NCBI GenBank assembly: GCA_945901045.1
Contig: CAMDKK010000038.1
Span: forward strand, 1 to 38,240
Reading direction: 5' to 3'
Length of the DNA stretch: 38,240 nt
Source of the DNA: Limnohabitans sp. Rim8
GTDB lineage: Bacteria; Pseudomonadota; Gammaproteobacteria; Burkholderiales; Burkholderiaceae_C
Shown here piece by piece: positions 31,113 through 38,240 of this stretch (positions within the stretch are counted from its first letter, which is position 1; every line of letters begins with the position of its first letter). Under the pieces are notes generated by a model. The model was given only the letters and a program-made list of their open reading frames with translations, made no database searches and was not told where the DNA came from. The position numbers and the translations under genes were made by a program.

Positions 31113-32090
31113 ATGCCAAAACCCAAACTCTACCCCGCCATTGAACCTCACGCCCAAGGCCTGCTCGATGTGGGCCAAGGCCATCAGGTGTATTGGGAGG
31201 AATGCGGCAACCCCGAGGGTTTGCCGGTCGTGTTTTTGCACGGTGGGCCTGGAGGGGGGTGTTCGGATTATTCGCGCCGTTTTTTCAACCCTGCCGTGTA
31301 TCGGGTGGTGTTGTTTGACCAACGGGGCTGCGGGCGGTCTGTGCCGCATGCTTGCACCCAAGACAACTTTATCCACCATTTGGTGGGCGATATGGAACTG
31401 CTGCGCAACACCTTGTTCATCGACCAGTGGGTGTTGTGTGGGGGCTCCTGGGGCTGCACGCTGGCCTTGGCTTATGCGCAGCAGCATGCGGACAGGGTGC
31501 GCGGTATCGTGATGCGCGGCGTGTTTGCAGCGCGGACCTCAGAGATGAATTGGCTGTACCAAGCCGGCGGCGCCAGCCAGGTCTTTGCCAAAGAGTGGGC
31601 GCAGTTTGCATCCCACTTGGACAAAGGCCATGCCATGGGCCAGGACACGCATGTATTGAACGCCTATGAAGCCTTGTTGCAAAGCGATGATCCTGAGCAG
31701 CAAGCCCATGCGGCGGCGGCATGGTGCACATGGGAAGACAGTTTGTGCAGCGTTCACTCCTCGCTACCAAGCCAGCCCGACCCGCTGCGCGCACTGGCCA
31801 TGGCCCGCATCAGCGCGCACATGTTTGTCCATGACCCGGCTTTGAACCAAGCCCAGTGTTGGGGCTTAGGGGATGGGAAACCCTTGTCCTATTTGGCAGG
31901 TGTTGCGGGCATCATCGTGCAAGGTCAGTTTGACATGGTCACACCGGCGGTGACGGCTTGGCAGTTGCACCAGGTCTGGCTTGGCAGTCAATTGCGCATG
32001 GTGCATACGGCAGGCCACAGCAGCAGTGATCCCGCGTTGCAAGCAGCCTTGGTGGATGCCCTGAACGATATGGCAAGCCTGGCCCGATGA
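31113..32090 (+). CDS. pip: Prolyl aminopeptidase
   Basis: A 325-residue alpha/beta hydrolase. HGGPGGGCSDYSRRFFNP is the oxyanion region, DQRGCGRSVPHAC is conserved, and the nucleophile elbow GGSWGCTLALAYAQ has Ser112. The acid lies in GQFDMVTP and the catalytic His in HTAGHSSSDP. It removes N-terminal proline from peptides. The length is normal for the S33 family. One mildly unusual point is Cys instead of the common Ser after GGSWG. It stands between the metal/sulfur genes and pyk. Confidence 0.95.
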   Translation: MPKPKLYPAIEPHAQGLLDVGQGHQVYWEECGNPEGLPVVFLHGGPGGGCSDYSRRFFNPAVYRVVLFDQRGCGRSVPHACTQDNFIHHLVGDMELLRNTLFIDQWVLCGGSWGCTLALAYAQQHADRVRGIVMRGVFAARTSEMNWLYQAGGASQVFAKEWAQFASHLDKGHAMGQDTHVLNAYEALLQSDDPEQQAHAAAAWCTWEDSLCSVHSSLPSQPDPLRALAMARISAHMFVHDPALNQAQCWGLGDGKPLSYLAGVAGIIVQGQFDMVTPAVTAWQLHQVWLGSQLRMVHTAGHSSSDPALQAALVDALNDMASLAR

Positions 32091-32108
32091 GATTGAAAGC
32101 ATTCAGGC

Positions 32109-32231
32109 CACACCGGTGAGCCGGTGTATTTGTCCGAAGACGAAGCCGGCAACTCTGCAGAAACCTACGCCGGTCTAAGCGAGCGGCCTTGGGAATTTTT
32201 AAAGCGCAAACTGGCCTCTGTGCCGCTTTGA
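32109..32231 (+). pseudogene. Orphan coding-like fragment between pip and pyk
   Basis: An in-frame stretch of 40 codons ends at TGA 32229-32231 and reads HTGEPVYLSEDEAGNSAE then TYAGLSERPWEFLKRKL. Its composition looks protein-like, with a charged C-terminal helix, but no ATG is in frame and the frame is closed upstream by TGA 32094-32096. A GTG at 32124 is possible. It looks like the C-terminal remnant of a lost gene. The family is not recognised. Confidence 0.3.
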
Positions 32232-32358
32232 CCTTGACCCCCTAGTGCGTCTTCCCGTCACGCCCTGCCCCACGGCTGCAACTGATATTGAATTTGTTTT
32301 CAGGATGTCACAGTATTCATGTGAAAATTGAAATCAAATTACATGGAGATTCGCATTT

Positions 32359-33789
32359 ATGCCCCGCGCCACCAAAATTGTTGCCACCTTGGGACCTGCA
32401 TCCAGCGACCCTGCATTGCTTGAAGCCATGATCCGTGCCGGCGTGAACGTCGTGCGTTTGAACTTCAGCCACGGCAAAGCCCAAGACCACATTGACCGCG
32501 CCCGTATGGTGCGTGAAGTGGCTGCCCGTGCGGGCCGTGAAGTGGCCATCATGGCCGACTTGCAAGGCCCCAAAATCCGGGTGGGCAAGTTTGCCGAGGG
32601 CAAAGTCATGCTCGAGAACGGGGCCAAGTTTGTGCTCGACGCCTCCCGCAGCGAACCCGGTGACCTGCAGGGCGTGGGTCTGGATTACAAAGAGCTGCCG
32701 CGCGACGTCAAGTCCGGCGATCTTTTGTTGCTCAACGATGGCTTGATTGTTTTGACCGTGGACGTGGTCAAAGGTGAGCAGGTCCACACCACCGTGAAGA
32801 TCGGCGGCGAGTTGTCCAACAACAAAGGCATCAACAAACAGGGTGGCGGCTTGACCGCGCCCGCCTTGACCGGCAAGGACATGGACGATATCAAGACGGC
32901 CATGAGTTTCCAGGCCGATTATGTGGCGGTCAGTTTTCCGAAGAATGCCACCGACATGGAAATGGCCCGCCAGCTGTGCAATGTGGCCGGTGCGGAATTT
33001 GGGCACAAGCCCGGCATGATCGCCAAAATTGAACGCGCAGAGGCGATACCGCGCCTGGAAGAAATCCTCAAAGCCAGTGACGGCATCATGGTCGCGCGCG
33101 GTGATTTGGCTGTTGAAGTGGGCAATGCGGTGGTGCCCGCCTTGCAAAAACGAATGATCAAGCTGGCCCGTTTGAACGACAAAGTGGTGATCACCGCCAC
33201 GCAAATGATGGAAAGCATGATCACCAATCCGGTGCCCACCCGCGCTGAGGTGAGCGATGTGGCCAATGCGGTGCTCGACGGCACCGACGCGGTCATGCTG
33301 AGTGCCGAAACGGCTGCAGGCAAATACCCGCTTGAAACGGTCGTAGAAATGGCCAAAATTTGTGAAGCCGCCGAGAACGCCGAACATGTTGAGCTGGATG
33401 CCGACTTTTCGGGCCAAACCTTCAGCCGCATTGACCAGTCGATCGCCATGGGCGCATTGTTCACCGCGCACCATTTGGGCGCCAAAGCCATTGTGGCTTT
33501 GACAGAATCGGGTTCGACCGTGCTGTGGATGAGCCGTCACCGTGTGCAGATTCCGATTTACGCGTTGACCACCAAGGTCAGTTCTCAGCGCAAAATGGCT
33601 TTGTACCGCAATGTGCGCCCCCTGTTACTGGACACCAGCGCCGACCGAGACACCGCTTTGGTACAGGCTGAGGGGCATCTTAAAAAGCGCGGTATTGTGG
33701 CAACGGGTGACGTCTACGCCATCACCTGTGGCGAACCCATGGGGGCTCCAGGCGGCACCAACATGCTGAAGATCTGCCAGGTCAGCTGA
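32359..33789 (+). CDS. pyk: Pyruvate kinase
   Basis: A 476-residue protein. RATKIVATLGPASSDPALLE at the N-terminus, NFSHGK, MADLQGPKIRVG, the B-domain, MIAKIERAEAIPRLEEI (catalytic Lys and metal Glu), ARGDLAVEVG and MMESMITNPVPTRAEVSDVANA are all standard. It makes pyruvate and ATP from phosphoenolpyruvate. ATG 32359 follows GGAGATTCGC. fba and purC follow on the same strand, an order common in Burkholderiales, where pgk usually comes directly before. Confidence 0.98.
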   Translation: MPRATKIVATLGPASSDPALLEAMIRAGVNVVRLNFSHGKAQDHIDRARMVREVAARAGREVAIMADLQGPKIRVGKFAEGKVMLENGAKFVLDASRSEPGDLQGVGLDYKELPRDVKSGDLLLLNDGLIVLTVDVVKGEQVHTTVKIGGELSNNKGINKQGGGLTAPALTGKDMDDIKTAMSFQADYVAVSFPKNATDMEMARQLCNVAGAEFGHKPGMIAKIERAEAIPRLEEILKASDGIMVARGDLAVEVGNAVVPALQKRMIKLARLNDKVVITATQMMESMITNPVPTRAEVSDVANAVLDGTDAVMLSAETAAGKYPLETVVEMAKICEAAENAEHVELDADFSGQTFSRIDQSIAMGALFTAHHLGAKAIVALTESGSTVLWMSRHRVQIPIYALTTKVSSQRKMALYRNVRPLLLDTSADRDTALVQAEGHLKKRGIVATGDVYAITCGEPMGAPGGTNMLKICQVS

Positions 33790-33918
33790 AGTTCGGTGGG
33801 AATTCAGGTCAAGAACGCCGTGATGCCTTTAAAATCCAGATCAGTTACACAGCGGTTACAAGCAGTCTCAGGCCGCTTGTGAGCCGTCTTTCATTATTCA
33901 ACTTCTGGAAAATACACC

Positions 33919-34983
33919 ATGGCCCTCGTTTCAATGCGTGAATTGCTCGACCATGCCGCCGTCCATGCGTACGGTATTCCTGCCTTCAACGTCAACAATC
34001 TGGAGCAAGTCCAAGCCGTCATGACAGCCGCTGACGAAGTCGGCGCACCGGTCATCTTGCAAGCCAGTGCGGGTGCCCGGAAATACGCCGGTGAGCCCTT
34101 CATCAAGCATTTGATCCAGGCCGCCGTCGAGCAATGGCCGCATATTCCACTGGTCATGCACCAGGACCACGGCCAAAGTCCATCGATTTGTCAGGGCGCG
34201 ATCGACTTGGGTTTTTCCTCGGTCATGATGGACGGCTCTTTGCATGAAGACGGCAAAACGCCGGCCGACTTTGGCTACAACGTCGATGTGACGCGCCGCG
34301 TGGTCGACATGGCGCACGTGCTGGGCGTGTCGGTTGAGGGTGAATTGGGCTGCCTGGGCAACCTGGAAACTGGCGAAGCCGGTGAAGAAGATGGCATTGG
34401 CGCCGAAGGCAAACTGGACCACAGCCAGATGCTCACCGATCCCGAAGAAGCCGCGCAATTCGTCAAAGCCACTGGCCTGGACGCTTTGGCTATTGCCATT
34501 GGCACCAGCCACGGCGCCTACAAGTTCAGCCGCAAACCCACGGGCGATATTTTGGCCATCAGCCGCGTGAAAGAAATCCACGCCCGCATTCCCAATACCC
34601 ATTTGGTGATGCACGGCTCATCGAGCGTGCCGCAGGACCTGCTGGCGATCATCAACCAGTACGGCGGCAATATGAAGGAAACCTACGGCGTGCCGGTTGA
34701 GGAAATTCAGGAAGCCATCAAGCACGGCGTGCGCAAGATCAACATCGACACCGACATCCGTTTGGCCATGACCGCCGCCGTGCGTAAATTTTTGGCCGAA
34801 AACCCCGACAAGTTCGATGCCCGTGAATGGCTCAAACCCGCCCGCGAAGCGGCCAAGCAAATTTGCAAGCAGCGCTACCTGCAGTTCGGCTGCGAAGGCC
34901 AGGCCGGCAAAATCAAAGGTGACAGCTTGCAGGTGGTTGCCGCTCGCTACGCCAAGGGCGAGCTGGCGCAATGGGTGAACTGA
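33919..34983 (+). CDS. fba: Fructose-bisphosphate aldolase, class II (Calvin-type)
   Basis: A 354-residue zinc aldolase. [24 protein letters not shown] (zinc His), [25 protein letters not shown] (Glu/zinc site), [20 protein letters not shown] and [20 protein letters not shown] are diagnostic. Length and sequence fit the CbbA-like Calvin subtype common in beta-proteobacteria. It interconverts fructose-1,6-bisphosphate and two triose phosphates. It lies 129 nt after pyk and 6 nt before purC, so purC probably depends on the fba promoter. Confidence 0.98.
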   Translation: MALVSMRELLDHAAVHAYGIPAFNVNNLEQVQAVMTAADEVGAPVILQASAGARKYAGEPFIKHLIQAAVEQWPHIPLVMHQDHGQSPSICQGAIDLGFSSVMMDGSLHEDGKTPADFGYNVDVTRRVVDMAHVLGVSVEGELGCLGNLETGEAGEEDGIGAEGKLDHSQMLTDPEEAAQFVKATGLDALAIAIGTSHGAYKFSRKPTGDILAISRVKEIHARIPNTHLVMHGSSSVPQDLLAIINQYGGNMKETYGVPVEEIQEAIKHGVRKINIDTDIRLAMTAAVRKFLAENPDKFDAREWLKPAREAAKQICKQRYLQFGCEGQAGKIKGDSLQVVAARYAKGELAQWVN

Positions 34984-34989
34984 TACGCA

Positions 34990-35892
34990 ATGACCTCTCT
35001 CCATACTTCGGCGCTCACTTCCCTCACCCTGCTCGCACGCGGCAAGGTGAGAGACAACTATGCGGTAGGCACCGACCGCATTCTCATGGTGGCCTCGGAC
35101 CGCATCAGCGCATTTGACGTGATCATGGGCGAGCCGATTCCGGGCAAGGGCGCATTGCTCACGCAGATGGCGTTGTTCTGGTTTGACAAGCTCGGCCCCC
35201 AAGGCCTGAACTTGTGCCCAATCCACCTGACGGGTGAGGTGCCTGAAAGCGCTGTGAGCGCGGCCGAAGCAGGTCAAGTCAAGGGCCGCTCCATGCTGGT
35301 CAAACGCTTGAAGCCGATTCCCGTCGAAGCGGTGGTGCGGGGTTACCTGGCCGGCAGCGGCTGGAAGGAATACCAAGACAACCAAGCCGTCTGCGGCGTC
35401 AAGTTACCCGCCGGATTGAAAAATGCCAGCAAGTTGCCCGCGCCCATTTACACCCCGGCCGCTAAAGCGGCGGTGGGTGAGCATGACGAGAACATCAGCT
35501 TCGAGCAAACGGTGGAAATGATCGGCGTGGACCTGGCGACCCGCATCCGCGACATCAGCATGGCCCTTTACCAGGCGGCCAGCGCCATGGCCTTTGACAA
35601 AGGCATCATCATTGCCGACACCAAGTTCGAATTCGGTCTTGACGACCATGGGACTTTGGTCCTGATGGACGAGGTCTTGACGCCAGATTCGTCGCGTTAC
35701 TGGCCCGTCGAAAGTTACCAGGTAGGCAGCAATCCGCCAAGCTACGACAAGCAGTTTTTACGTGATTGGCTGGAGGCACCCCACAACGGCAGGGTGTGGG
35801 ATAAAACCGCACCCGCCCCCCATTTGCCGCGGGATGTGATCGAAAAAACAGCCGCTAAATACCAGGAAGCCTTGCAACGCTTGACGACCTGA
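34990..35892 (+). CDS. purC: SAICAR synthase (phosphoribosylaminoimidazole-succinocarboxamide synthase)
   Basis: A 300-residue protein. [59 protein letters not shown] and [11 protein letters not shown] are the standard SAICAR synthase motifs. It ligates aspartate to CAIR in purine synthesis. It starts 6 nt after fba. purE and purK, often next in Burkholderiales, are not present; a DUF962 gene follows instead. Confidence 0.98.
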   Translation: MTSLHTSALTSLTLLARGKVRDNYAVGTDRILMVASDRISAFDVIMGEPIPGKGALLTQMALFWFDKLGPQGLNLCPIHLTGEVPESAVSAAEAGQVKGRSMLVKRLKPIPVEAVVRGYLAGSGWKEYQDNQAVCGVKLPAGLKNASKLPAPIYTPAAKAAVGEHDENISFEQTVEMIGVDLATRIRDISMALYQAASAMAFDKGIIIADTKFEFGLDDHGTLVLMDEVLTPDSSRYWPVESYQVGSNPPSYDKQFLRDWLEAPHNGRVWDKTAPAPHLPRDVIEKTAAKYQEALQRLTT

Positions 35893-35964
35893 CTGCTGCA
35901 GCCTTGCGCTGCCCCTCTTCGCCTGTGACCCGTTGGCCATGGGTGTCCGTTTGAAAGTATTGAC

Positions 35965-36507
35965 ATGCTCAATTTGTTTCGCCCGGCCACTACCTTGATG
36001 GTGCAATACGCGCACTACCACCGCGATCGTCGCAACATCCTCACGCATGTGGTGGGCATCCCCTTGATCGTCATGTCGCTGGGCATGTTGTTGGTGCATC
36101 CCGTGTGGAGCTTGGGGGATTTTTGGTTCACGCCAGCAGGCGTCATTTGGTTTTTGTCCAGCCTTTGGTATGTAAGCCGGGGTTCTCTTTTGTTGGGGCT
36201 GGCCACCGTGATGGTGAACGGCGCTTTGATGTGGGCCGCCTACCGCACGCCGGTTTGGGTGGCGTGGTTGGGGTGGCCTGCGCTTGAGAATCAGCCGGTG
36301 TGGTTGCTGGGTGTGGGCGTGTTCATTGTGGGCTGGGCGATCCAGTTCATCGGTCATTGGTTTGAAGGCCGAAAACCGGCTTTTGTGGACGATGTGGTGG
36401 GCCTCATGATTGGCCCTATGTTCGTGGTCGGTGAGGTCTTGATGGCGTTTGGATTCTTGCGCCGCATGCACCACGACATCAACCGATTGGCCGGATCGAC
36501 TCGCTAG
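35965..36507 (+). CDS. Mpo1-like (DUF962/YGL010w) membrane protein
   Basis: A 180-residue protein with about four hydrophobic segments. YAHYHRDRRNILTHVVGIPL carries the family's conserved His, Arg and Asn-x3-His residues, and GWAIQFIGHWFEGRKPAFVDD near residue 115 is the second signature. Yeast Mpo1 is an Fe(II)-dependent dioxygenase of 2-hydroxy fatty acids; the bacterial function is not established. It follows purC by 72 nt on the same strand. The desaturase and acyl-CoA dehydrogenase elsewhere in the window also concern lipids, but no direct link is shown. Confidence 0.9.
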   Translation: MLNLFRPATTLMVQYAHYHRDRRNILTHVVGIPLIVMSLGMLLVHPVWSLGDFWFTPAGVIWFLSSLWYVSRGSLLLGLATVMVNGALMWAAYRTPVWVAWLGWPALENQPVWLLGVGVFIVGWAIQFIGHWFEGRKPAFVDDVVGLMIGPMFVVGEVLMAFGFLRRMHHDINRLAGSTR

Positions 36508-36648
36508 TCAAGCCCACCATGGATCCGGCCCGATGCTGTAGACATGTCAGCGCTGCCACTGTTTTTACGTCACCGACCGAGTTCAACAGGTGACATCTTG
36601 TCAAGCCGATCTGCGGTATCGTTCGGGCACTTTTTCAGAAGGCACCGA

Positions 36649-37263
36649 ATGTCGATTCACTTTTACGAACCCAAAGACGGCCACCGCTTGCCGCACGACC
36701 CTTTTAACGCGATCGTCGGCCCCCGGCCCATTGGCTGGGTCTCCACTTGCAGCGATGACGGCATCACCAACTTGGCGCCCTACAGTTTTTTCAATGCTTT
36801 CAATTACGTGCCGCCGATCATTGGCTTTTCAAGCGCGGGCTACAAAGACTCGGTGCGCAACATCGAGGCCAATGGTGAGTTCGCCTGGAATCTGGTCACG
36901 CGGCCCCTGGCCGAAGCCATGAACCAAACCTGCGCTCCCGTGCCACCCGAAGTCAGCGAGTTCGAGCTGGCGGGTTTGACCCCGGTGGCCTCGCGCTTGA
37001 TCAAGCCGCCGCGGGTGCTGGAAAGCCCGGTGACATTTGAATGCAAAGCCACTCAAATTTTTCAATTGCAAGGCATAGACGGCGTCAAAGTACAGACTTG
37101 GATGGTGCTGGGCGAAGTGATTGGCGTGCACATCCGGGAAGACCTGCTGGTCAACGGCGTCTACAACACCGCCGGTGCCGAGCACATTTTGCGCGGTGGC
37201 GGGCCAGCCGATTACTTCACCATTGGGCCGGAACAGTTGTTCAGGATGCACCGCCCGCGCTGA
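36649..37263 (+). CDS. Flavin reductase family protein (FMN-binding split barrel)
   Basis: A 204-residue protein. IVGPRPIGWVSTCSDDGITN and LAPYSFFNAFNYVPPIIGFS are characteristic of the DIM6/NTAB flavin reductase-like family, with GEFAWNLVTRPLAEAMNQTC in the middle. It binds FMN and may reduce flavin for a partner oxygenase, but many members have unknown roles. ATG 36649 is chosen because AGAAGG lies nearby; the frame from 36544 adds an atypical leader. No flavin monooxygenase is adjacent. Confidence 0.92.
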   Translation: MSIHFYEPKDGHRLPHDPFNAIVGPRPIGWVSTCSDDGITNLAPYSFFNAFNYVPPIIGFSSAGYKDSVRNIEANGEFAWNLVTRPLAEAMNQTCAPVPPEVSEFELAGLTPVASRLIKPPRVLESPVTFECKATQIFQLQGIDGVKVQTWMVLGEVIGVHIREDLLVNGVYNTAGAEHILRGGGPADYFTIGPEQLFRMHRPR

Positions 37264-37312
37264 AGTGCCCGACAATCGGTCTCTTTGACAGATCCGGTTG
37301 GTAGAGATTTTT

Positions 37313-38240
37313 ATGGCGATTCAATGGTTCCCTGGACACATGCACCTGACGCGCAAGGCGATCGGGGAGCGCATCAAAGACATTGACGTGGTCATTGAAA
37401 TGCTCGACGCGCGCTTGCCGGGCTCGAGCGCGAACCCGATGCTGGCCGAACTGATTCAAAGCAAACCCGGGCTCAAAGTGCTGAGCAAGCAAGATTTGGC
37501 CGATCCGGTGCGCACTGCGCTGTGGCTGGACCATTACAACGCCTTGCCCGGCGTGCGGGCGATAGGCCTGGACACCAGCATGGCCTCGCCCGCCAAAGCC
37601 CTGATCGACGCTTGCCAGCAACTCGCCCCTCTGCGCGGCGGCATGGTCAAACCGATGCGGGTGCTCATTTGCGGCATCCCCAACGTGGGCAAGTCAACCC
37701 TGATCAACACCCTCAAAGGCAAACGCGCCGCCAAGACCGGCGACGAAGCCGGCGTGACCAAGATGGAGCAGCGCATCACCTTGGCCGACGACTTTTATCT
37801 GTACGACACGCCGGGAGTCTTGTGGCCGCGCATCATCGTCGCGCAAAGCGGCTACAACCTGGCCGCCAGCGGCGCGATCGGCATCAACGCCTTTGACGAC
37901 GAAGAGGTGGCGCTGGAGTTGCTGAACTACCTGATTCCCAATTACCCCGAGGCGCTGACCAATCGCTACAAAATCACCGATGTGGTGGGTCGCACCGACG
38001 AAGACATGCTGGACGCGATTGGTCGCCAGCGCGGCGCGATCCAAAGCGGTGGGCGTATCAACACCATCAAAGCCGCTGACATCGTGATCCACGACTTTCG
38101 CTCGGCCGCACTCGGGCGCTTGACACTGGAAACCCCCACCGAATTCGCCGCTTGGCTGGCGCTGGGCGAGCAAGCCGATGCCGAACGGGCGGTGCGCAAA
38201 GAGGCCTTTGAAAAGGCCAAGAAGGCACCGGGCAAGAAAA
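37313..38240 (+). CDS. Ribosome biogenesis GTPase RbgA/YlqF, partial at right edge
   Basis: The frame from ATG 37313 is open through the last base, giving 309 codons so far. MAIQWFPGHMHLTRK is the YlqF/RbgA N-terminus. The G motifs are circularly permuted: SKQD (G4-like, residues 58-61) comes before GIPNVGKST (G1, 121-129) and DTPG (G3, 165-168). The C-terminal Lys-rich stretch FEKAKKAPGKK suggests the end is close. RbgA helps mature the 50S subunit. Because it has no stop in the window it could be missed by automated calling. Confidence 0.96.
   Translation, partial: MAIQWFPGHMHLTRKAIGERIKDIDVVIEMLDARLPGSSANPMLAELIQSKPGLKVLSKQDLADPVRTALWLDHYNALPGVRAIGLDTSMASPAKALIDACQQLAPLRGGMVKPMRVLICGIPNVGKSTLINTLKGKRAAKTGDEAGVTKMEQRITLADDFYLYDTPGVLWPRIIVAQSGYNLAASGAIGINAFDDEEVALELLNYLIPNYPEALTNRYKITDVVGRTDEDMLDAIGRQRGAIQSGGRINTIKAADIVIHDFRSAALGRLTLETPTEFAAWLALGEQADAERAVRKEAFEKAKKAPGKK

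Noticed and set aside
32317-33540. 407-codon open frame antisense to pyruvate kinase
   Set aside because: Shadow of pyk: His/Gly-rich composition, no recognisable domain, and pyk itself has every expected motif.

Overview
The window looks like chromosomal DNA of a beta-proteobacterium, most likely Burkholderiales/Comamonadaceae. This is inferred from moderate-to-high GC, the yajC-secD-secF order, a PHA phasin, a Calvin-type class II aldolase, the pyk-fba-purC order and protein flavour; no rRNA marker is present. About 41 protein genes were recognised. No tRNA, rRNA, CRISPR array, insertion sequence or phage gene was seen.

Layout. 1-1.8 kb: the end of a TRAP permease, an SDR dehydrogenase and a phasin. 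1.8-4.4 kb (minus): a cobalt-type nitrile hydratase operon (alpha, beta, accessory protein) followed by an EamA/RhtA-like exporter, every junction a 4-nt start/stop overlap. 4.5-7.8 kb (plus): yajC-secD-secF. Then dprA (minus), a class I glutamine amidotransferase, def-fmt-azlC-azlD and pgk (plus). 13.6-16.1 kb: a fatty acid desaturase (minus) and an LCAD-type acyl-CoA dehydrogenase (plus).

16.3-25.3 kb (minus) is the most interesting part. It is a tightly packed nine-gene operon: Rieske oxygenase, glutamine-synthetase-like ligase, adrenodoxin-type [2Fe-2S] ferredoxin, NitT/TauT-type ABC ATPase, permease, periplasmic binding protein, YtcJ-like amidohydrolase, a second permease and a metallo-beta-lactamase-fold hydrolase. 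A GntR/FCD regulator is divergent from it, with a perfect CGGTATACCG palindrome between them. A MmgE/PrpD-family gene with a near-consensus promoter follows the regulator. The inferred logic is uptake of a small, probably nitrogen-containing or aromatic compound, ATP-dependent gamma-glutamylation, Rieske oxygenation, then hydrolysis. Parts of this recall aniline catabolism, but the composition differs; the substrate is unknown.

27.7-31.1 kb holds metal and sulfur functions: NikR, a convergent NiCoT nickel/cobalt transporter, an ETHE1-like persulfide dioxygenase, a rhodanese, and a short frame resembling the N-terminus of a DmeF-type cation efflux protein. From 31.1 kb on there are prolyl aminopeptidase, pyk, fba, purC, an Mpo1/DUF962 protein, a flavin reductase-like protein and an RbgA/YlqF GTPase running off the right edge. 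In many Burkholderiales pgk directly precedes pyk-fba-purC; here about 18.8 kb separates them, so the catabolic and metal block may have been inserted into a conserved housekeeping locus.
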